Assembly (NCBI GenBank): GCA_014155875.1
Contig: JACEFZ010017701.1
Span: 1-64,000 of the forward strand
DNA length: 64,000 bases
Origin: Cepaea nemoralis
Taxonomy: Eukaryota; Mollusca; Gastropoda; Stylommatophora; Helicidae
Direction of reading: 5' to 3'
Below the pieces are notes generated by a model that worked only from the letters and a program-made list of their open reading frames with translations, was not told the origin of the DNA and ran no database searches. The position numbers and the translations under genes are program-made. Shown piece after piece: positions 1-12,015 of this stretch (position 1 is its first letter; the number at the start of each line of letters is the position of its first letter).

Positions 1-439
1 CTGATTAACTGCCATGGGATGTTAAATTGTCTGATTCAAACTTCTACTAACTGCCATGGACTTATAAATCAAACTATGGTTAAAATATCAATACATTAGT
101 TTGTCCTATGCAACCTCTTTTCATATGATATTAATACAACATGTCTGCTATCATATTAACAATGTTTAAGTCACAACCGTGACACACCCCTATTTCCCAT
201 TTTCCGCCACCCATTTCTGTTTGGTCCAAACCTAACTTTTGTTTGGGACTGAATCTGTTAACTGGACACCAGTATTGGTAAATAAAAACAGCAATAAAAA
301 GATGTTCCCTTTCCAAATCAGTTGAGGACAGGACACAACCCCAAGAAGACAAACATCAAAACTGACATATAAACTCGGTAATTAGCAGTTCCCTACAAAC
401 TCCACAATGGCCTTGACCTAGGTTAGCAGCTTCTGCAAG

Positions 440-574
440 TCAAGTCATAGGATTGTAGGTTAGCCCGGTGCTCTCTTGGGGGTTCTGAAAGATGATGGAG
501 CTCCTTAACTGGCAGATGTAAACAGCTGCCAGGGAAACCAGAAACATTAAGAGACCAACTGCAAGTACGTTTAT
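440..574 (-). CDS. NCSTN: nicastrin exon K (transmembrane helix and stop)
   Basis: Forty-four codons plus TGA (440-442). INVLAVGLLMFLVSLAAVYI forms a hydrophobic segment like human [20 protein letters not shown]. A short tail follows, ending TGLTYNPMT; the human tail ends differently (GAVSY). The acceptor is cttgttttcctttacag. Immediately upstream in the intron lies a 57-bp minisatellite whose units repeat the pyrimidine tract. The 3' UTR continues below 440 with no clear end. Confidence 0.93.
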   Translation of the reverse strand: MNVLAVGLLMFLVSLAAVYICQLRSSIIFQNPQESTGLTYNPMT

Positions 575-587
575 CTGTAAAGGAAAA

Positions 588-1185
588 CAAGGATAATGTT
601 TAGAATACAGTGAATGTTTCATGATAGTAAACTATGAGAAACACCAGGATTATTTTTTAAATATGGTAAATGTTTGATGACAAAAAATCTATGAAAAAAC
701 AAAGATAGTGTTTATAATATAGTAAATGCTTTATGAAAACAAATCTATGAGAAGTCAAGGATAATGTTTAAAATATGCTAATTGTTTTATGAGAGTAAAT
801 CTATGAGAAACCAAGGATAATGTTTAACATATGGTAAATGTCTAATGAGAGCAAATCTTTGAGAAAACAAGAATAATGTTTAAATTACGGTAAAATGTTT
901 CATGAGAGTAAAACTATGAGAAAAACCATGTTTCATGAGAGTAAATCTATGAGAAAAACTATGTTTAAAATGCGGTAGATGTTTGATGAGAGCAATTCTA
1001 TGAGAAAGCAACAATAATGTTTATAATATGGTAAATGCTTCATGAACATAAATCTATGAGGAACCAAGAATAATATTTAAAATATGGTTTGTGTGCGATG
1101 AAACCAAATCTTTTAGAAAACAAAAATGTTTAAATTGTGGTAAATGTCTGATGACAGCAAATCTTTGAGAAAACAAGGATAATGT
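588..1185. repeat. 57-bp minisatellite above exon K
   Basis: About ten degenerate units with core AAAACAAGGATAATGTTTAA, ATATGGTAAATGTTTGATGA and AGTAAATCTATGAG. Similar units reappear at 2310-2620. It adjoins the exon K acceptor. Confidence 0.85.
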
Positions 1186-1439
1186 TTCAAGCACCTCCTG
1201 CTCTGTCTGTATTCCCCTTTCAAGGAGAGTGTGCCCTAGCTAGCTAGACATCTCATGAACTCATAGGTCAGTGTGAACAACCTTGCTATGCATCTCTCAG
1301 ATTCCACCCAAGGTATCAGGCTCTATTCTAGCAGTGGGTGGGTTGTCTTGTTCCCTTTAATAATTCTGTCAGGCTGTGGCCTTATGGTCAATGCTTAGAC
1401 AGCAAAGAGATAGACAGTTCTGAGGTAAACAGTAAAAAT

Positions 1440-2062
1440 GAGTAACTTCTCAGCCAGAGGCAGGCAGTGAAGAGGTAGACAACAGAGAGACAGACAGTGA
1501 AGAGGTAGACAGTGAAGATGTAGACAGTGAAGAGGTAGACCATAGAGAGATAGACAATGAAGAGGTAGACAGTGAAGAGGTAGACAGTGAAGAGGTAGAC
1601 CATAGAGAGATAGACAATGAAGAGGTAGACAACATAGAGGTAGACAGTGAAGAGGTAGACATTGAAGAGGTAGACATTGAAGAGGTAGACAACAGAGATG
1701 CAGACAGTGAAGAGATTCACTGTGAAGAAAGTTGACAGTGAAGAGGTAGACATTGAAGAGGTAGACAACAGAGATGCAGACAGTGAAGAGATTCACTGTG
1801 AAGAAAGTTGACAGTGAAGAGGTAGACAACAAAGAAGTAGATGACAGAGAGTTAGACAACAGGGAGGTAGACATTGAAGAGGTAAACAACAAAGAGGTAG
1901 GGAAAAGGTAGGAAGTGAAGAAGTTGTGAAGAAGTTGATAATGAAGAAGTAGACAGTGAAGAGGTAAACAACAAAGCGGTAGACAATGAAGAGGAAGACA
2001 GCAAATAACAAGGCAGCAAATAGCAAGACAGCAAATAGATAGACAGTGAAGAGAAGTAGACA
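1440..2062. repeat. 15-bp minisatellite
   Basis: Units of GTAGACAGTGAAGAG with variants (GTAGACAACAGAGAT, GTAGACCATAGAGA). Long open frames over it are just repeat translations. Confidence 0.9.
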
Positions 2063-2097
2063 GTTAAGCCATCTCAGCCACATCGCTTCTGTGTATA

Positions 2098-2310
2098 CAA
2101 AGTTAGCATATTTTGGCTGTTTGTGATTTTTTGGCAAGTTTATGTTCAGTAGGTTGCCATAGCTTTCTAAATGACATGCACTCATACCATTGTATGGAAA
2201 CCAACGCAAGGCAGTCTGCTTCAAATCGCCAGCAGCTGTGTTTTGAACATGGGATGCAAGATTATGAATTGCATTTGCCGGCAAAACAACATAAATAACT
2301 TCTGACATGA
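2098..2310 (-). mobile_element. SINE-1 copy
   Basis: tRNA-derived SINE. The head (minus strand) lies near 2300 and the conserved body has TTGGCAAGTTTATGTTCAGT on the plus strand. Decayed. Confidence 0.65.
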
Positions 2311-2639
2311 ACAAATCTTTGACAAAACAAGGCTAGTGTTTACAACAGATTTTTAGAACTAATCTTGTTACAATAGAATCACATTTAAAACATGTTGCTG
2401 TAAAAATAAAAGAGCAAGGATAATGTTTAAAACATCTTATTAGAGCCAAGTGATGATAATTTTAAAAAGCTATGGTAATGATAAAAATATCTTACTAGAG
2501 CCAAGTGGTAAAACATAAAACAGCAATGATAATGTTTAAAACATGTTATTAGAGATCTAACAAATCTAGGTTTAAAAAACATAACAACAAAGATAATGTT
2601 TGTAAGAACCCTTGACAGCAAACTCATGACACAAAAGAA

Positions 2640-2830
2640 GGATAATGTAAGAGGAAGAAGAATAACGTAAGAGAAAGACAAGAGATACTGAGAGACAGAG
2701 AGGAAAGATAGCTGACATAAAGGAGAGAGGGAGATAAAGAGATGGAGAAAGAAACAGATGGAAAAGAGAGGGGGGGAGTGAGGAAGAGAGGCATACAAAG
2801 AATGAGAGAGACAAAGTGGTAGAAAAACAA
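2640..2830. repeat. GA-rich low-complexity tract
   Basis: Irregular AGAGAAAGA/GGAGAGAGG purine-rich DNA. A similar purine block occurs at 5465-5635. Confidence 0.7.
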
Positions 2831-3047
2831 GATAGACAAGCTTTATTTTCAAAAGGTCATACGCGAGCTGATTGACAAAGTGATGTTTATAATCCTGAGA
2901 CAGAGATAGGCATTGGGTGAGACAGACAAAAAGCAGTGAGTGAGGGAGACAGCAAGTGAATGAGAGACAGATAGACAGCCAAAAAAAAAGTATTACAAGA
3001 CAAATGAAAAATCAAATATAATCAAGTTTTCCACAAGAAATAAAGTT

Positions 3048-3295
3048 AGTTGCATATTCTTCACAGGATGTTGCAGTCAACTCCAGCATTTGTTGGCTGT
3101 TTGTTATTTATTGACAAGTTTACGTTCAGTAGTCAGCCATTGCTTTCTGAATGACCAGCACTCATACCATTATATGAAAACCAACGCAAGGCGGCCTACT
3201 GTCAAATCGCCCACAGCTGTTGTTTCGAACGCGGTATGCAGGATTACGAATTGCATCCGTAATCCCTTCACAACACAGCCAGTTCCACATAAATG
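3048..3295 (-). mobile_element. SINE-1 copy
   Basis: Plus strand shows the body from TTGCATATTCTTCACAGGAT to GGATTACGAATTGCATCC. On the minus strand the head contains the TTCGAAAC-like box B of the family. Confidence 0.7.
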
Positions 3296-3514
3296 TGCGT
3301 AAAATTACACACATGCCTTTGGTATGATCAAGGTTGTTGGATATTGTGCCTGACATCTGGGACATAGTTTTTGTGTCCCCACAATGGACATTTTAAAATC
3401 TATCAGAGGTGCCTTTACACTATATGTCCCCTGCTTGGCAAAATGAACTAAACAATTGTTAATCCAATATTTAAGTGACCTGAGTTTTTAAAATAATCAT
3501 ATATGAATGAGGCA

Positions 3515-3705
3515 TTCGCTCATGTTGAACTTGAGTAATTCACACACATGTTACTTCTACTAGTAAAAGTTACCAGTGTACTGGACCAATTTTTGTGTGA
3601 TTTCCCTATTGACTTTCCCTTCTCTGACTTCTGAGGTACTTGTAATTTACACCCTCCAAGTCAAGGATGAGAAGACATCATTCACGTCCCATTGACTGTT
3701 GTGCA
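3515..3705 (-). mobile_element. SINE-2 fragment
   Basis: Plus strand shows TTGAACTTGAGTAATTCACA, TGGACCAATTTTTGTGTGAT and TTCTGAGGTACTTGTAATTT; the head is missing. Confidence 0.6.
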
Positions 3706-3764
3706 AAATGAATTCACAAGGCCATCACCAGAAAAAGCTTAAGGTGGCATATTTAACCTCACAA

Positions 3765-4165
3765 CCAAGAGGCTGAGTGGTCTAGTGGTATGGTGTCTGC
3801 CTTGAGTGCTGGAGGTCCTGGGTTCAAGCTCCGGTGAGGGTTGGGATCTTTTTCATGTGGACATCTAGTAAAAAAAATTTCCCCTGGTCTCAGGGTAGTG
3901 AGATTGGACACCCGTGTGTGTTGCTGCGCACGTAAAAAAATCCCATGGCAGTTGGAAATTGAAAAAGAGTAGCCTAACAGCGCTGTCCGGGCAAAATTTT
4001 GAGTTAAAAATCTACCCAAAGTATTTCAGGATCCTCGCCCATGCTACAGAGTTCATGCACTGAGCTGAAATTCTCCAGACTCAGGTTTGAGTTAGGAGTA
4101 GAACGGAGCACTTATGGGTTACACCCGTGTGCCGTGATGTTGATCCGCTGACTAAACTAAACCTC
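3765..4165 (+). mobile_element. tRNA-headed SINE (SINE-4)
   Basis: Head AGGCTGAGTGGTCTAGTGGT (box A) and GGGTTCAAGCTCC (box B) at 3768-3830, followed by ~330 bases of body ending GTGCCGTGATGTTGATCCGC. No intact tRNA clover-leaf or CCA context, so not a functional tRNA gene. Confidence 0.6.
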
Positions 4166-4563
4166 TCAACCATGCTGACCACATTAACGTGATCTGTGAC
4201 TCCTGTTTACGTGGTCTGTGACTTCTGTTTACGTGATCTGTGACTTCTGTTTACTTGGACAGAGGTCCTTGTAAGGTCTGTACAGGTGTTTGCACTTGCT
4301 GTGTCTCCCCACAACACCTTTCAGTTTCATTCTATACTGTTATACCCCGCTGCAGCTAAGATCATTCTTATTTGCTACACTTCAGCCTTAACATAACTAT
4401 CCCGGTGGATATCAGTAATATACTACAAGATTGCTGTTCAAGACTGCATCCAATGAATCCCTAAAGACATAGTCCATGATGAATGAGAGGCCAGTATATG
4501 AAAATGAGGCTCCACAGCCATGTGCAAGACATGACGATTCCTGGGGTGAATCCAGAACCAGAG

Positions 4564-4990
4564 CATGGTGTGTTCATTCATTCATTCAGTAGCATGTCCT
4601 TTACAGAACCTCACTCCCGTAACAACCTTCCGGAAAAGTTCTCGGTCATAAGCAAGATGTCCCACAGCCGATACACCCATTTGGAGATCATCTGTCACAT
4701 CCTGCATCCATCTTCTCTTTGGCCTTCCTCTTCCTCTCTTCTCAGGCATATACTCCTCCATGATTGTTCTCTCCAAACTTTCATGACGTTTCAAGTGACC
4801 AAAATATGTCAATATTCTTTGTTTTATCGTCTTTAGTATTCAACCTTCTTCAATATTCAGCTCTAGTCTTATGGATATATTTGTTCTTTTCTTATTCAAG
4901 ATATTCTTAGAACCGTCTATAACATTTATATTCAAAGGCATTTATGCGCTGTTCAGCTTGTTTAGTAAGTGTCCAGGTCATCATGTGTGA
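4564..4990 (-). mobile_element. LINE C-terminal fragment, (GAAT)n tail
   Basis: The minus strand reads YFGHLKRHESLERTIMEE then GRGRPKRRWMQDV and VTGVRFCKGHATE with a stop, a conserved LINE C-terminal end, then (GAATGAAT)n. Upstream frame scraps include INAFEYKCYRRFLRI. Confidence 0.75.
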
Positions 4991-5464
4991 AAAAACCAAA
5001 TAAAAGTCAGGAAGCAGCAACCTGTGTGTTAGGACCATCGCATTCTTTAGGCCTGAGTCCAAAGGAATAAGTGCTCAGTCTTTCCCTCCCATAGTAAGCA
5101 GCAAGCCTAGGTATCAAACCCTCGTCCAACCACGGTCATACCATTTTCAGCACAACTTGCATTATGTGTAAGCTCTGCATTAAATTAAGCCTCCGTGGAT
5201 GATTGGGAATGCCCATGTGTTACCCCTTCCTATTCTTACTGGGCAAGTGGTATGTAAGCAGCATAGTCAAAAGGCATGAGGTGAACAGAATGGATGCAGA
5301 TGACATTAAAAATTGAGGTGTCCTGCAAAACTACCTAGGAAGGCGAACCCAGTCAGTAAATGTGGGTAAGTTATCAGCTGTGTCGGCCGAAAGGTACAAA
5401 TACTGCAGCTCTGCTGTAAACAGGCACAATGCATGTACCACTCTGATTTAACAAATTAACAAAT

Positions 5465-5635
5465 GGAGAAAGGGGAATAAGTAGGAGGGGGAAAAGGAGG
5501 AGGAGGAGAGGGAGAAGAAAAAAAAGAAGATGAGGAGGAGGAGGCGGGGGGAAGAAGGATGAGAAGGAGGGGAAGAGGAGGAGAAAATTAAGAGGAGAAG
5601 AGGGAAGAGAAGGAAGAAGATGAACGGAATAATGA
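5465..5635. repeat. GGA/GAA-rich low-complexity tract
   Basis: Purine-only stretch of GAGGAGGAG and AAGAAG motifs. The flanking 5000-5460 and 5640-6090 are unique-looking, non-coding intron with nothing recognised. Confidence 0.75.
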
Positions 5636-6089
5636 TAATTGTTACTTGTTAGTTTCACTCAAGCCAAGCCTCTATGTCATAATAAACAAACTACTGCAAC
5701 ACAAGGAACTACTAAGTAGTAACACTATTTGCACACATAAAGATGCCAACAGCATAAAATATAGGGTGAAATGATGAAACCTACAATGTAAAACTGGGTA
5801 GACTGAGAATCTGCAGAGAAACAATAACTAGAAAAACAAGTCACACATTAAAAAGTACACTCCTAATATAACAAGCACACAATTATATCAAAACCAAATT
5901 GAAGCCTTAAATGAACACATTTAGCAGAGACGAAATTTCATTAAAAGCAAGTCAGGCTTTAGTTGAGTATATTAAAAACTCTAATCTACACAGCCATAAC
6001 AAAATAAAATAAGTGTTAGCCAGTCAAGAACCTTCCTATATTTTTGCTCAGACACAAAGAAACATCACTGATCCTGGCTGATTAGTTCA

Positions 6090-6262
6090 GTGATTTTGTT
6101 GAGTATAATATGCAGTAGGACAGTGGCTAGCATGCCTGCCTACCTGCCAACTCTGTGATCATGTGTTCGAGTCCCTACTTAGGCAGACTGGTTAAACTGA
6201 CCTGGGCTAACAGGTCGACCTAGCTTAAAAGTAAGAAGTATAAATTGTTTTTTTTAGCCGCT
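6090..6262 (+). mobile_element. SINE-3 copy
   Basis: tRNA-like head GGACAGTGGCTAGCATGCCT with box B GTGTTCGAGTCCC, then the CTGACCTGGGCTAACAGGTC body. Confidence 0.6.
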
Positions 6263-6339
6263 CCTCCAGAAGTATAATTAACAGAGCCTTTTGCCTGACT
6301 TGAGGAGCACTGGGCGTATGGTGCTAAACCCGTATTTTT

Positions 6340-6490
6340 ATGGACAAAAAGCACTTGTGGTCAATATTAAACCTGCCACCTTTACTTTCCAAGGAATTTC
6401 CTGGCATCCATTTTATATTGGTTCGCCTTCGGCGATTTCTAAAATCTACCCTGGTGTGGAGTAAAACCTATAACCACCTGGCCAGCAAGG
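6340..6490 (-). mobile_element. SINE-3 copy
   Basis: Shares CTTTACTTTCCAAGGAATTT and the box-B-side CCTGGTGTGGAGTAAAACC with the copies below. It abuts the 53-bp satellite. Confidence 0.55.
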
Positions 6491-6547
6491 GGAGTGTTTA
6501 GTCTTTATGCTAATGCAGCTCACCAGCCTAACTTGAGTACAGGGGAG

Positions 6548-7492
6548 CAGTGTTGCCATCTCCCTTTGATGAAAAAGCACCAAAATCGACCCAAAAAAGC
6601 ACCAAAATCGACCCAAAAAAGCACTAAAATTTTTAGGAAGCACCAAAACAAAAGCATCAAATGTTTTTATTACAAATGTAATAAAGGTAGCACAGTATAA
6701 TTTATTATTATCACTTCATATTACAATGAAGTTTATTCCAGATCCGCCAAATCTCAATCAGAACTACTTTCGAGCCAAAAAAGCACCAAATTGCAATACT
6801 ATTTTTTGGGGAAATCACTAAAACAAGCCCTGGCGATATTCATTCAAAATGTTATAAAGTAGCACATTATAATTTATTATTATCACTGAATATTAGAATG
6901 AAGTTTATTCCAGATCTGCCAAATCCCAGTCAAACAACTCCTCTTTAGTTTCTGTAGCTATTTCCTGTTGTGTTTGCTCCTGCGATGATGAGGATGAGGA
7001 GGATGATTGAAAGAAACATGTATATGCCTCCTGTGATCCAATTATTCGCAGAATATCCTTAGGTAGTTTACAATCATGACAGCATTTGCCATATCTTTTC
7101 ATTCCATATCAAACAGTCAAAACAGCTGTCTTTATGCTAAGTCTATTCCGCAATTTTGATTTTATAACCCCCATCTGACTGAAAATACGCTCCACGTATG
7201 CACCTTCCATGAATTTCTTTCTCACCGAGAAACTTGTAGTCTGCTATTAAAGGGAGTTAAATTAGTTGAATATTGCGTGGTAACGTACAAAGACTTTTTT
7301 ACTCCCTCGCTTCAGTTCAAATTCTGCTTTTTAGTGTTCCCAAAATGAATTTTAAAGTAATTTTTACCCACCCCAAAAAAGCACTAAAAAAATTTTGTGA
7401 AGCACTAAATTTACGTGGCCGCGCTAAAATCGCACTAACTGACTTGAAAAAGCACTAAATTTAGCACGAAAAGTAGTAAAATGGCAACACTG
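6548..7492 (-). mobile_element. non-autonomous hAT transposon
   Basis: Terminal inverted repeats are CAGTGTTGCCAT at 6548 and ATGGCAACACTG ending at 7492 (perfect 12 bp). It is flanked by the 8-bp duplication CAGGGGAG (6540-6547 and 7493-7500). Both are signatures of the hAT superfamily. The inside has repeated AAAAAAGCACTAAAAT-like motifs near both ends and a transposase remnant. It inserted within a 53-bp satellite. Confidence 0.92.
6905..7240 (-). pseudogene. hAT transposase C-terminal remnant
   Basis: On the minus strand a frame reads GAYVERIFSQMGVIKSKLRN then RLSIKT before a stop near 7120. This matches the hAT C-terminal dimerisation domain, which usually reads ERxFS...K...RNRLS. A second frame (7102-6905) continues MKRYGKCCHDCKLPKDI and a serine-rich stretch to EELFDWDLADLE. 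The catalytic RNase H-like core is missing. Confidence 0.75.
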
Positions 7493-8668
7493 CAGGGGAG
7501 TGTCTAGTCACTATGCGCTACTGCAGCTCACCGGTCTAACTTGGGTACAGGGGAGTGTCTAGTCACTATGCGTTACTGCAGCTCACCAGTCTAACTTGGG
7601 TACAGGGGAGTGTCTAGTCACTATGCTACTGCAGCTCGCCAGCCTTACTTGGGTACAGGGGAGTGTATAGTCACTATGTTACTGCAGCTTGCCAGCCTAA
7701 CTTGGGTACAGGGGAGTGTATAGTCACTATGCTATTGCAGCTTGCCAGCCTTACTTGGGTACAGGGGAGTGTCTAGTCACTATGCTACTGCAGCTCACCA
7801 GCCTAACTTGGGTACAGGGGAGTGTCTAGTCACTATGCTACTGCAACTTGCCAGCCTAACTTGGGTACAGGGGAGTGTCTAGTCACTATGTTACTGCAGC
7901 TCGCCAGCCTAACTTGGGTACAGGGGAGTGTATAGTCACTATGCTACTGCAGCTCGCCAGCCTTACTTGGGTACAGGGGAGTGTCTAGTCACTATGCTAC
8001 TGCAGCTCACCAGCCTAACTTGGGTACAGGGGAGTGTCTAGTCACTATGTTACTGCAGCTCGCCAGCCTAACTTGGGTACTGGCGAGTGTCTAGTCACTA
8101 TGTTACTGCAGCTCCCCAGCCTAACTTGGGTACAGGGGAGTGTATGGTTACTATGCGCTACTGCAGCTCGCCAGTCTAACTTGGATACAGGGGAGTGTCT
8201 AGTCACTATGTTACTGCAACTCGCCAGCCTTACTTGGGTACAGGGGAGTGTCTAGTCACTATGCTACTGCAGCTCACAGTCTTAACTTGGGTACAGGGGA
8301 GTGTCTAGTCACTATGTTACTGCAACTCGCCAGCCTTACTTGGGTACAGGGGAGTGTCTAGTCACTATGATACTGCAACTAGCCAGCCTTACTTGGGTAC
8401 AGGGGAGTGTCTAGTCACTATGTTACTGCAGCTCGCCAGTCTAACTTGGATACAGGGGAGTGTCTAGTCACTATGTTACTGCAACTCACCAGCCTTACTT
8501 GGGTACAGGGGAGTGTCTAATCACTATGCTACTGCAGCTCACAGTCTAACTTGGGTACAGGGGAGTGTCTAGTCACTATGTTACTGCAACTCACCAGCCT
8601 TACCTGGATACAGGGGAGTGTCTAGTCACTATGCTACTGCAGCTCGCCAGCCTTACTTGGGTACCAGG
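7493..8668. repeat. 53-bp satellite (about 22 units)
   Basis: Unit CAGGGGAGTGTCTAGTCACT, ATGCTACTGCAGCTCACCAG, CCTAACTTGGGTA. One further unit lies at 6490-6547, before the hAT element. Units carry recurring AGCTC/AACTC and CTAA/TTAC variants in higher-order patterns. Confidence 0.92.
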
Positions 8669-8764
8669 AAGCAAGGGGGCCGGCATGATAATGAACACAT
8701 TAACAAAATCTGGGCAGATTGGTCTATAAAAACCATGTGGTGAGCACCATATACCGAACAACAC

Positions 8765-9030
8765 TCGCGAGTCTCCATGGCGAAGTGATCAAACTGTCTG
8801 CCTTGCGCCCCGAAGGTTGTGGGTTTGATTCCGGTCTACAACTTTCAGTTCACAAGTGCATTTTTCTCGGAGACTTCTGAGGATCGTCGCTGGAGCTAAA
8901 GAGTTCATGCCTGGTGCGACGCTTTTGGCAGGCTGCCCTGCAGAAAGAGACTCAGCCATATGAGATAAAACCTGGTGCAATGAAGAAGAGCCTCTCGACT
9001 TTAAAGACTTTTTTATTAAAAGACCCAATA
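8765..9030 (+). mobile_element. tRNA-headed SINE (SINE-4-like)
   Basis: Head CCATGGCGAAGTGATCAAAC and GTGGGTTTGATTCC, and GAGGATCGTCGCTGGAGCTA, which resembles 4030-4050 of SINE-4. Confidence 0.5.
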
Positions 9031-9204
9031 ACACTCAGGGCTAGGATTCTTTACTTGTTTTTACTTTTAGTTTACTATGCCACAAAACAGAAATTGAAAA
9101 GCAAAGCAAACCAAATGGGTTCTAGACGATGAAACCACTTGAAACTGACAGGCTCAAATTCAATATTACTATAGATTTCAATTATTGTGTTGTCTTGTGT
9201 TTTC

Positions 9205-9314
<110 letters not shown>

Positions 9315-9784
9315 TTTATGATGTCATCTACGAGTGCCAATAAATTTTATATTTATAAAACTTAAGAAAAACATTATTTTTATGCAAGTGTCGGCCAGAT
9401 CCTCTGGCCACTCCCCGCAGCACCATTCTCTCCAGGCTGTGGTGACCTATCTGTTCTGCTGCACCATACATACAATTCCAAAGAGCCCCAGGCCATGCCT
9501 GCCTTATACTGTAAACCCCCCCCCCCCCTCCCCCCCTTCATACATGGTAAAAATTACTGAAGTCAGATATTTTTACAAAAGCGCCATCACCAACCATATG
9601 ATAAATGTGATGAACATGATTTTAAAATAAAAACAAATCGCATACACCTGATAGTTTCATTTTTGATATAATTAATTGAAGCAGGATTACAACAAGTTTA
9701 TTACTACCCCTCATACTTTCATATTTGATACTTTTGAATGAAGAAGAGTTTTAAAAAAAAAACTAATCATAATCACCCCTCATA

Positions 9785-10020
9785 ATCATCATGTGCCATG
9801 ACGATAAGCGTGGGCGGTCATGTTTCGCCATCTCACACGATGATCAGAGTCATGGTTCAGCTCTGCGCTCTTGTCTTGACCATGCCACGTGGCCAAGCCA
9901 TCCAGATATTTACTTCACTAGCTTCCCCTTGTTTTTTTCTCCTCAATCTTGCCAGTTGTCACCAAGGTCTGTAGTTTATTTCTTCTCATAATGTATCCAA
10001 AATATCGCCACTCATACTCT
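9785..10020 (-). mobile_element. LINE 3'-end fragment
   Basis: The minus strand reads EYGDIFWIHYEKK-like then LVTTGKIEEK and SEVNIWMAWPRG, matching the other LINE C-terminal scraps. No intact frame. Confidence 0.6.
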
Positions 10021-10524
10021 TACAAATGGCAAATATGATTGAAGCAGGATGAAAAACAAACTAATGACTGCAGCAAGTTAAAAAGCCTAATTGTAAGCAC
10101 ACAAAAAGCAAGTAGGTGAACAAAAGCTGAATAAAATCCACAAGTCTGTATTTGACACAACTTATACTCATTTACATTTTGATTATCTGTTGTTTTGTTT
10201 CCCTGTCTATTATAATCTATCATTTTTTAAGCATGTATTTCTTTCTCTACGCCACCCTTGCAGTGTTGTTAATGTTACTGTCTCATGGATGAAAACTTCA
10301 AAGGAAATAATATAAGTTGTGTCTGCACCTGTTGAATTTGTCAGATCAAATGCCATGGTATCACAGCAGTACACAAGGAATTTCATTCTAAGGAGGATAC
10401 ATCTACTTTCAGGGCACAACCACAAAATTAAACAAGAAAATGAAGTGTGCTGATACACTTGAGGCACTCCTCTGGAGTGTTTTTGTTTCTGGCTAAAGTT
10501 TGCTTATGCATTTTCCACATTTTG

Positions 10525-10955
10525 TACTGGTGGTACATGGTTACGTCACCCAGCTACTGAGTTAAGTGCGTGGAGTGACACTGTGAGCTGTGGATTTCAT
10601 GTGGAATGCTTTTACATCTGTCCGCTGTGGTTTGTATTGTGAACTGCATGTTAAGATAAATGGCGGCCGGCCGGTTGCTGAACTAGCTCGTTTTGCCTTA
10701 TGCAGTACTGTGTGTGCAACTGCTGGTTTTCTAGAGACTGCCGATGATGAACAGTAATTTTAGTGGTGGATTGTTGTGTTGGTATTCTTGCAGCAGCTGT
10801 AAACATGAATGCCTTTGAGTGCTGTTGGTTTGTCAGGACTGCTGTCAGTTCCACTTTTCACATGAGACAGTGAGGAGCATTTTGTATGATATTCACTGGC
10901 ACAGGAATGAAGCATTATGGGGGGGGGGGGGGACGACCCTTTGCCGTGAAGACTA
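10525..10955 (+). repeat. dispersed repeat R450, copy 1
   Basis: About 430 bp shared with 22725-23170 (reverse) and 55290-55825. Landmarks: GACACTGTGAGCTGTG, CTTATGCAGTACTG, GTTTGTCAGGACTGCTGTCA, TATTCACTGGCACAGGAATG. No coding. Confidence 0.7.
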
Positions 10956-11004
10956 ATTACTAACACTTTTAGCCTTACACAAGCAATGGAATCACTCTTG
11001 AGAA

Positions 11005-11190
11005 ATAGGAAGCCGAATGGATAAGAACGCTCATTCTTAAACATCTGGTGTGCTGATGCCGAGGTAGTGGGTTCAATTCCTACACTGGTCAGTTGGACTA
11101 GAATGTTAACTTCTTGTCCTTGACTTGGGGACGTAAATTATAATTACCTCAGAAGTCGGAGTGGGTTCGCTTGATGGCAAGTTCTAGATC
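11005..11190 (+). mobile_element. SINE-2 copy (3'-truncated)
   Basis: Head GAATGGATAAGAACGCTCAT, box-B-like GGGTTCAATTCC, body to GGAGTGGGTTCGCTTGATGG. Confidence 0.75.
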
Positions 11191-11859
11191 TTATTAATGA
11201 CAATGGTTACAGATGTTTAAAAAACATGGTTCATCTCTCCTGTCTGCTGCTTTGGGACAGCTTATTATTTACAATTAACATAAGATAAACAACAAAGGAA
11301 TGGAATTATATGGAAGCTCTAAGACCATTCCATAGCCTTAAATATTTATGATAATGACCACATAATTTAAATAAATAACAACAAGGTTCATCTCTTCTGT
11401 CTACCACCAACAAATCCACAGGAAATCAGACACTGAAAATTAAAAGGCAGTTTCTGGATTATATTTCACAATGCAGCAATAAACTCATGCAATAAAATGA
11501 ACACACTCAGCATAGAAAGAAGCCACAGGAAGGAAAATCTAAAATGCACTGCTACATGCTGCACGAGAACCAACCTCACAAAGCCTGCGGCTGTGCTTCT
11601 GCGGTGCTGTGGAAAATGACGTCTGCACTGCTACCAATAAAATACACTGCCACCAGAGAGACTAGCAGCAATGCTAAGCCAACGCACAGGTTTAACAGCT
11701 AAGAGATGACCGGGGGGAAATGCAGAAATAAAGTGAAGGATTTGATACGAATAAGGTTTAAATAAAAACAAAAATAAAAGAGCCTGTAATATGTCTGGAG
11801 GCGTATTGGATATATGGTGTCAGCTTCATATTTTTATACACCAACTGACACTTTATTAA

Positions 11860-12015
11860 TATTACATTGGTAGCCTTTATTTCCACAGTCATTTCCTAGC
11901 ACCGATATTTGGCTGGGTCAATAGGGAACCCAGGTCAATTTTTAAAATAAAATCTGTTTCAGTAGGGATTTGAAGATACAACCACCGAGCTGGCAGACAA
12001 ATGTACTAGCCACTG
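11860..12015 (-). mobile_element. SINE-3 copy
   Basis: Body AACCCAGGTCAATTTTTAAA and head part CCACCGAGCTGGCAGACAAA on the plus strand. Confidence 0.55.

Noticed and set aside
1388..2314. Long open frames of repeated LSTSS or VYLFTVYLF residues
   Set aside because: Translations of the 15-bp minisatellite in three frames; no independent coding evidence.
3768..3840. tRNA gene candidates at SINE heads (also 23725, 8770, 6110)
   Set aside because: Box A and box B are recognisable, but the arms do not pair well and each is joined to a SINE body, so they are SINE promoters rather than tRNA genes.
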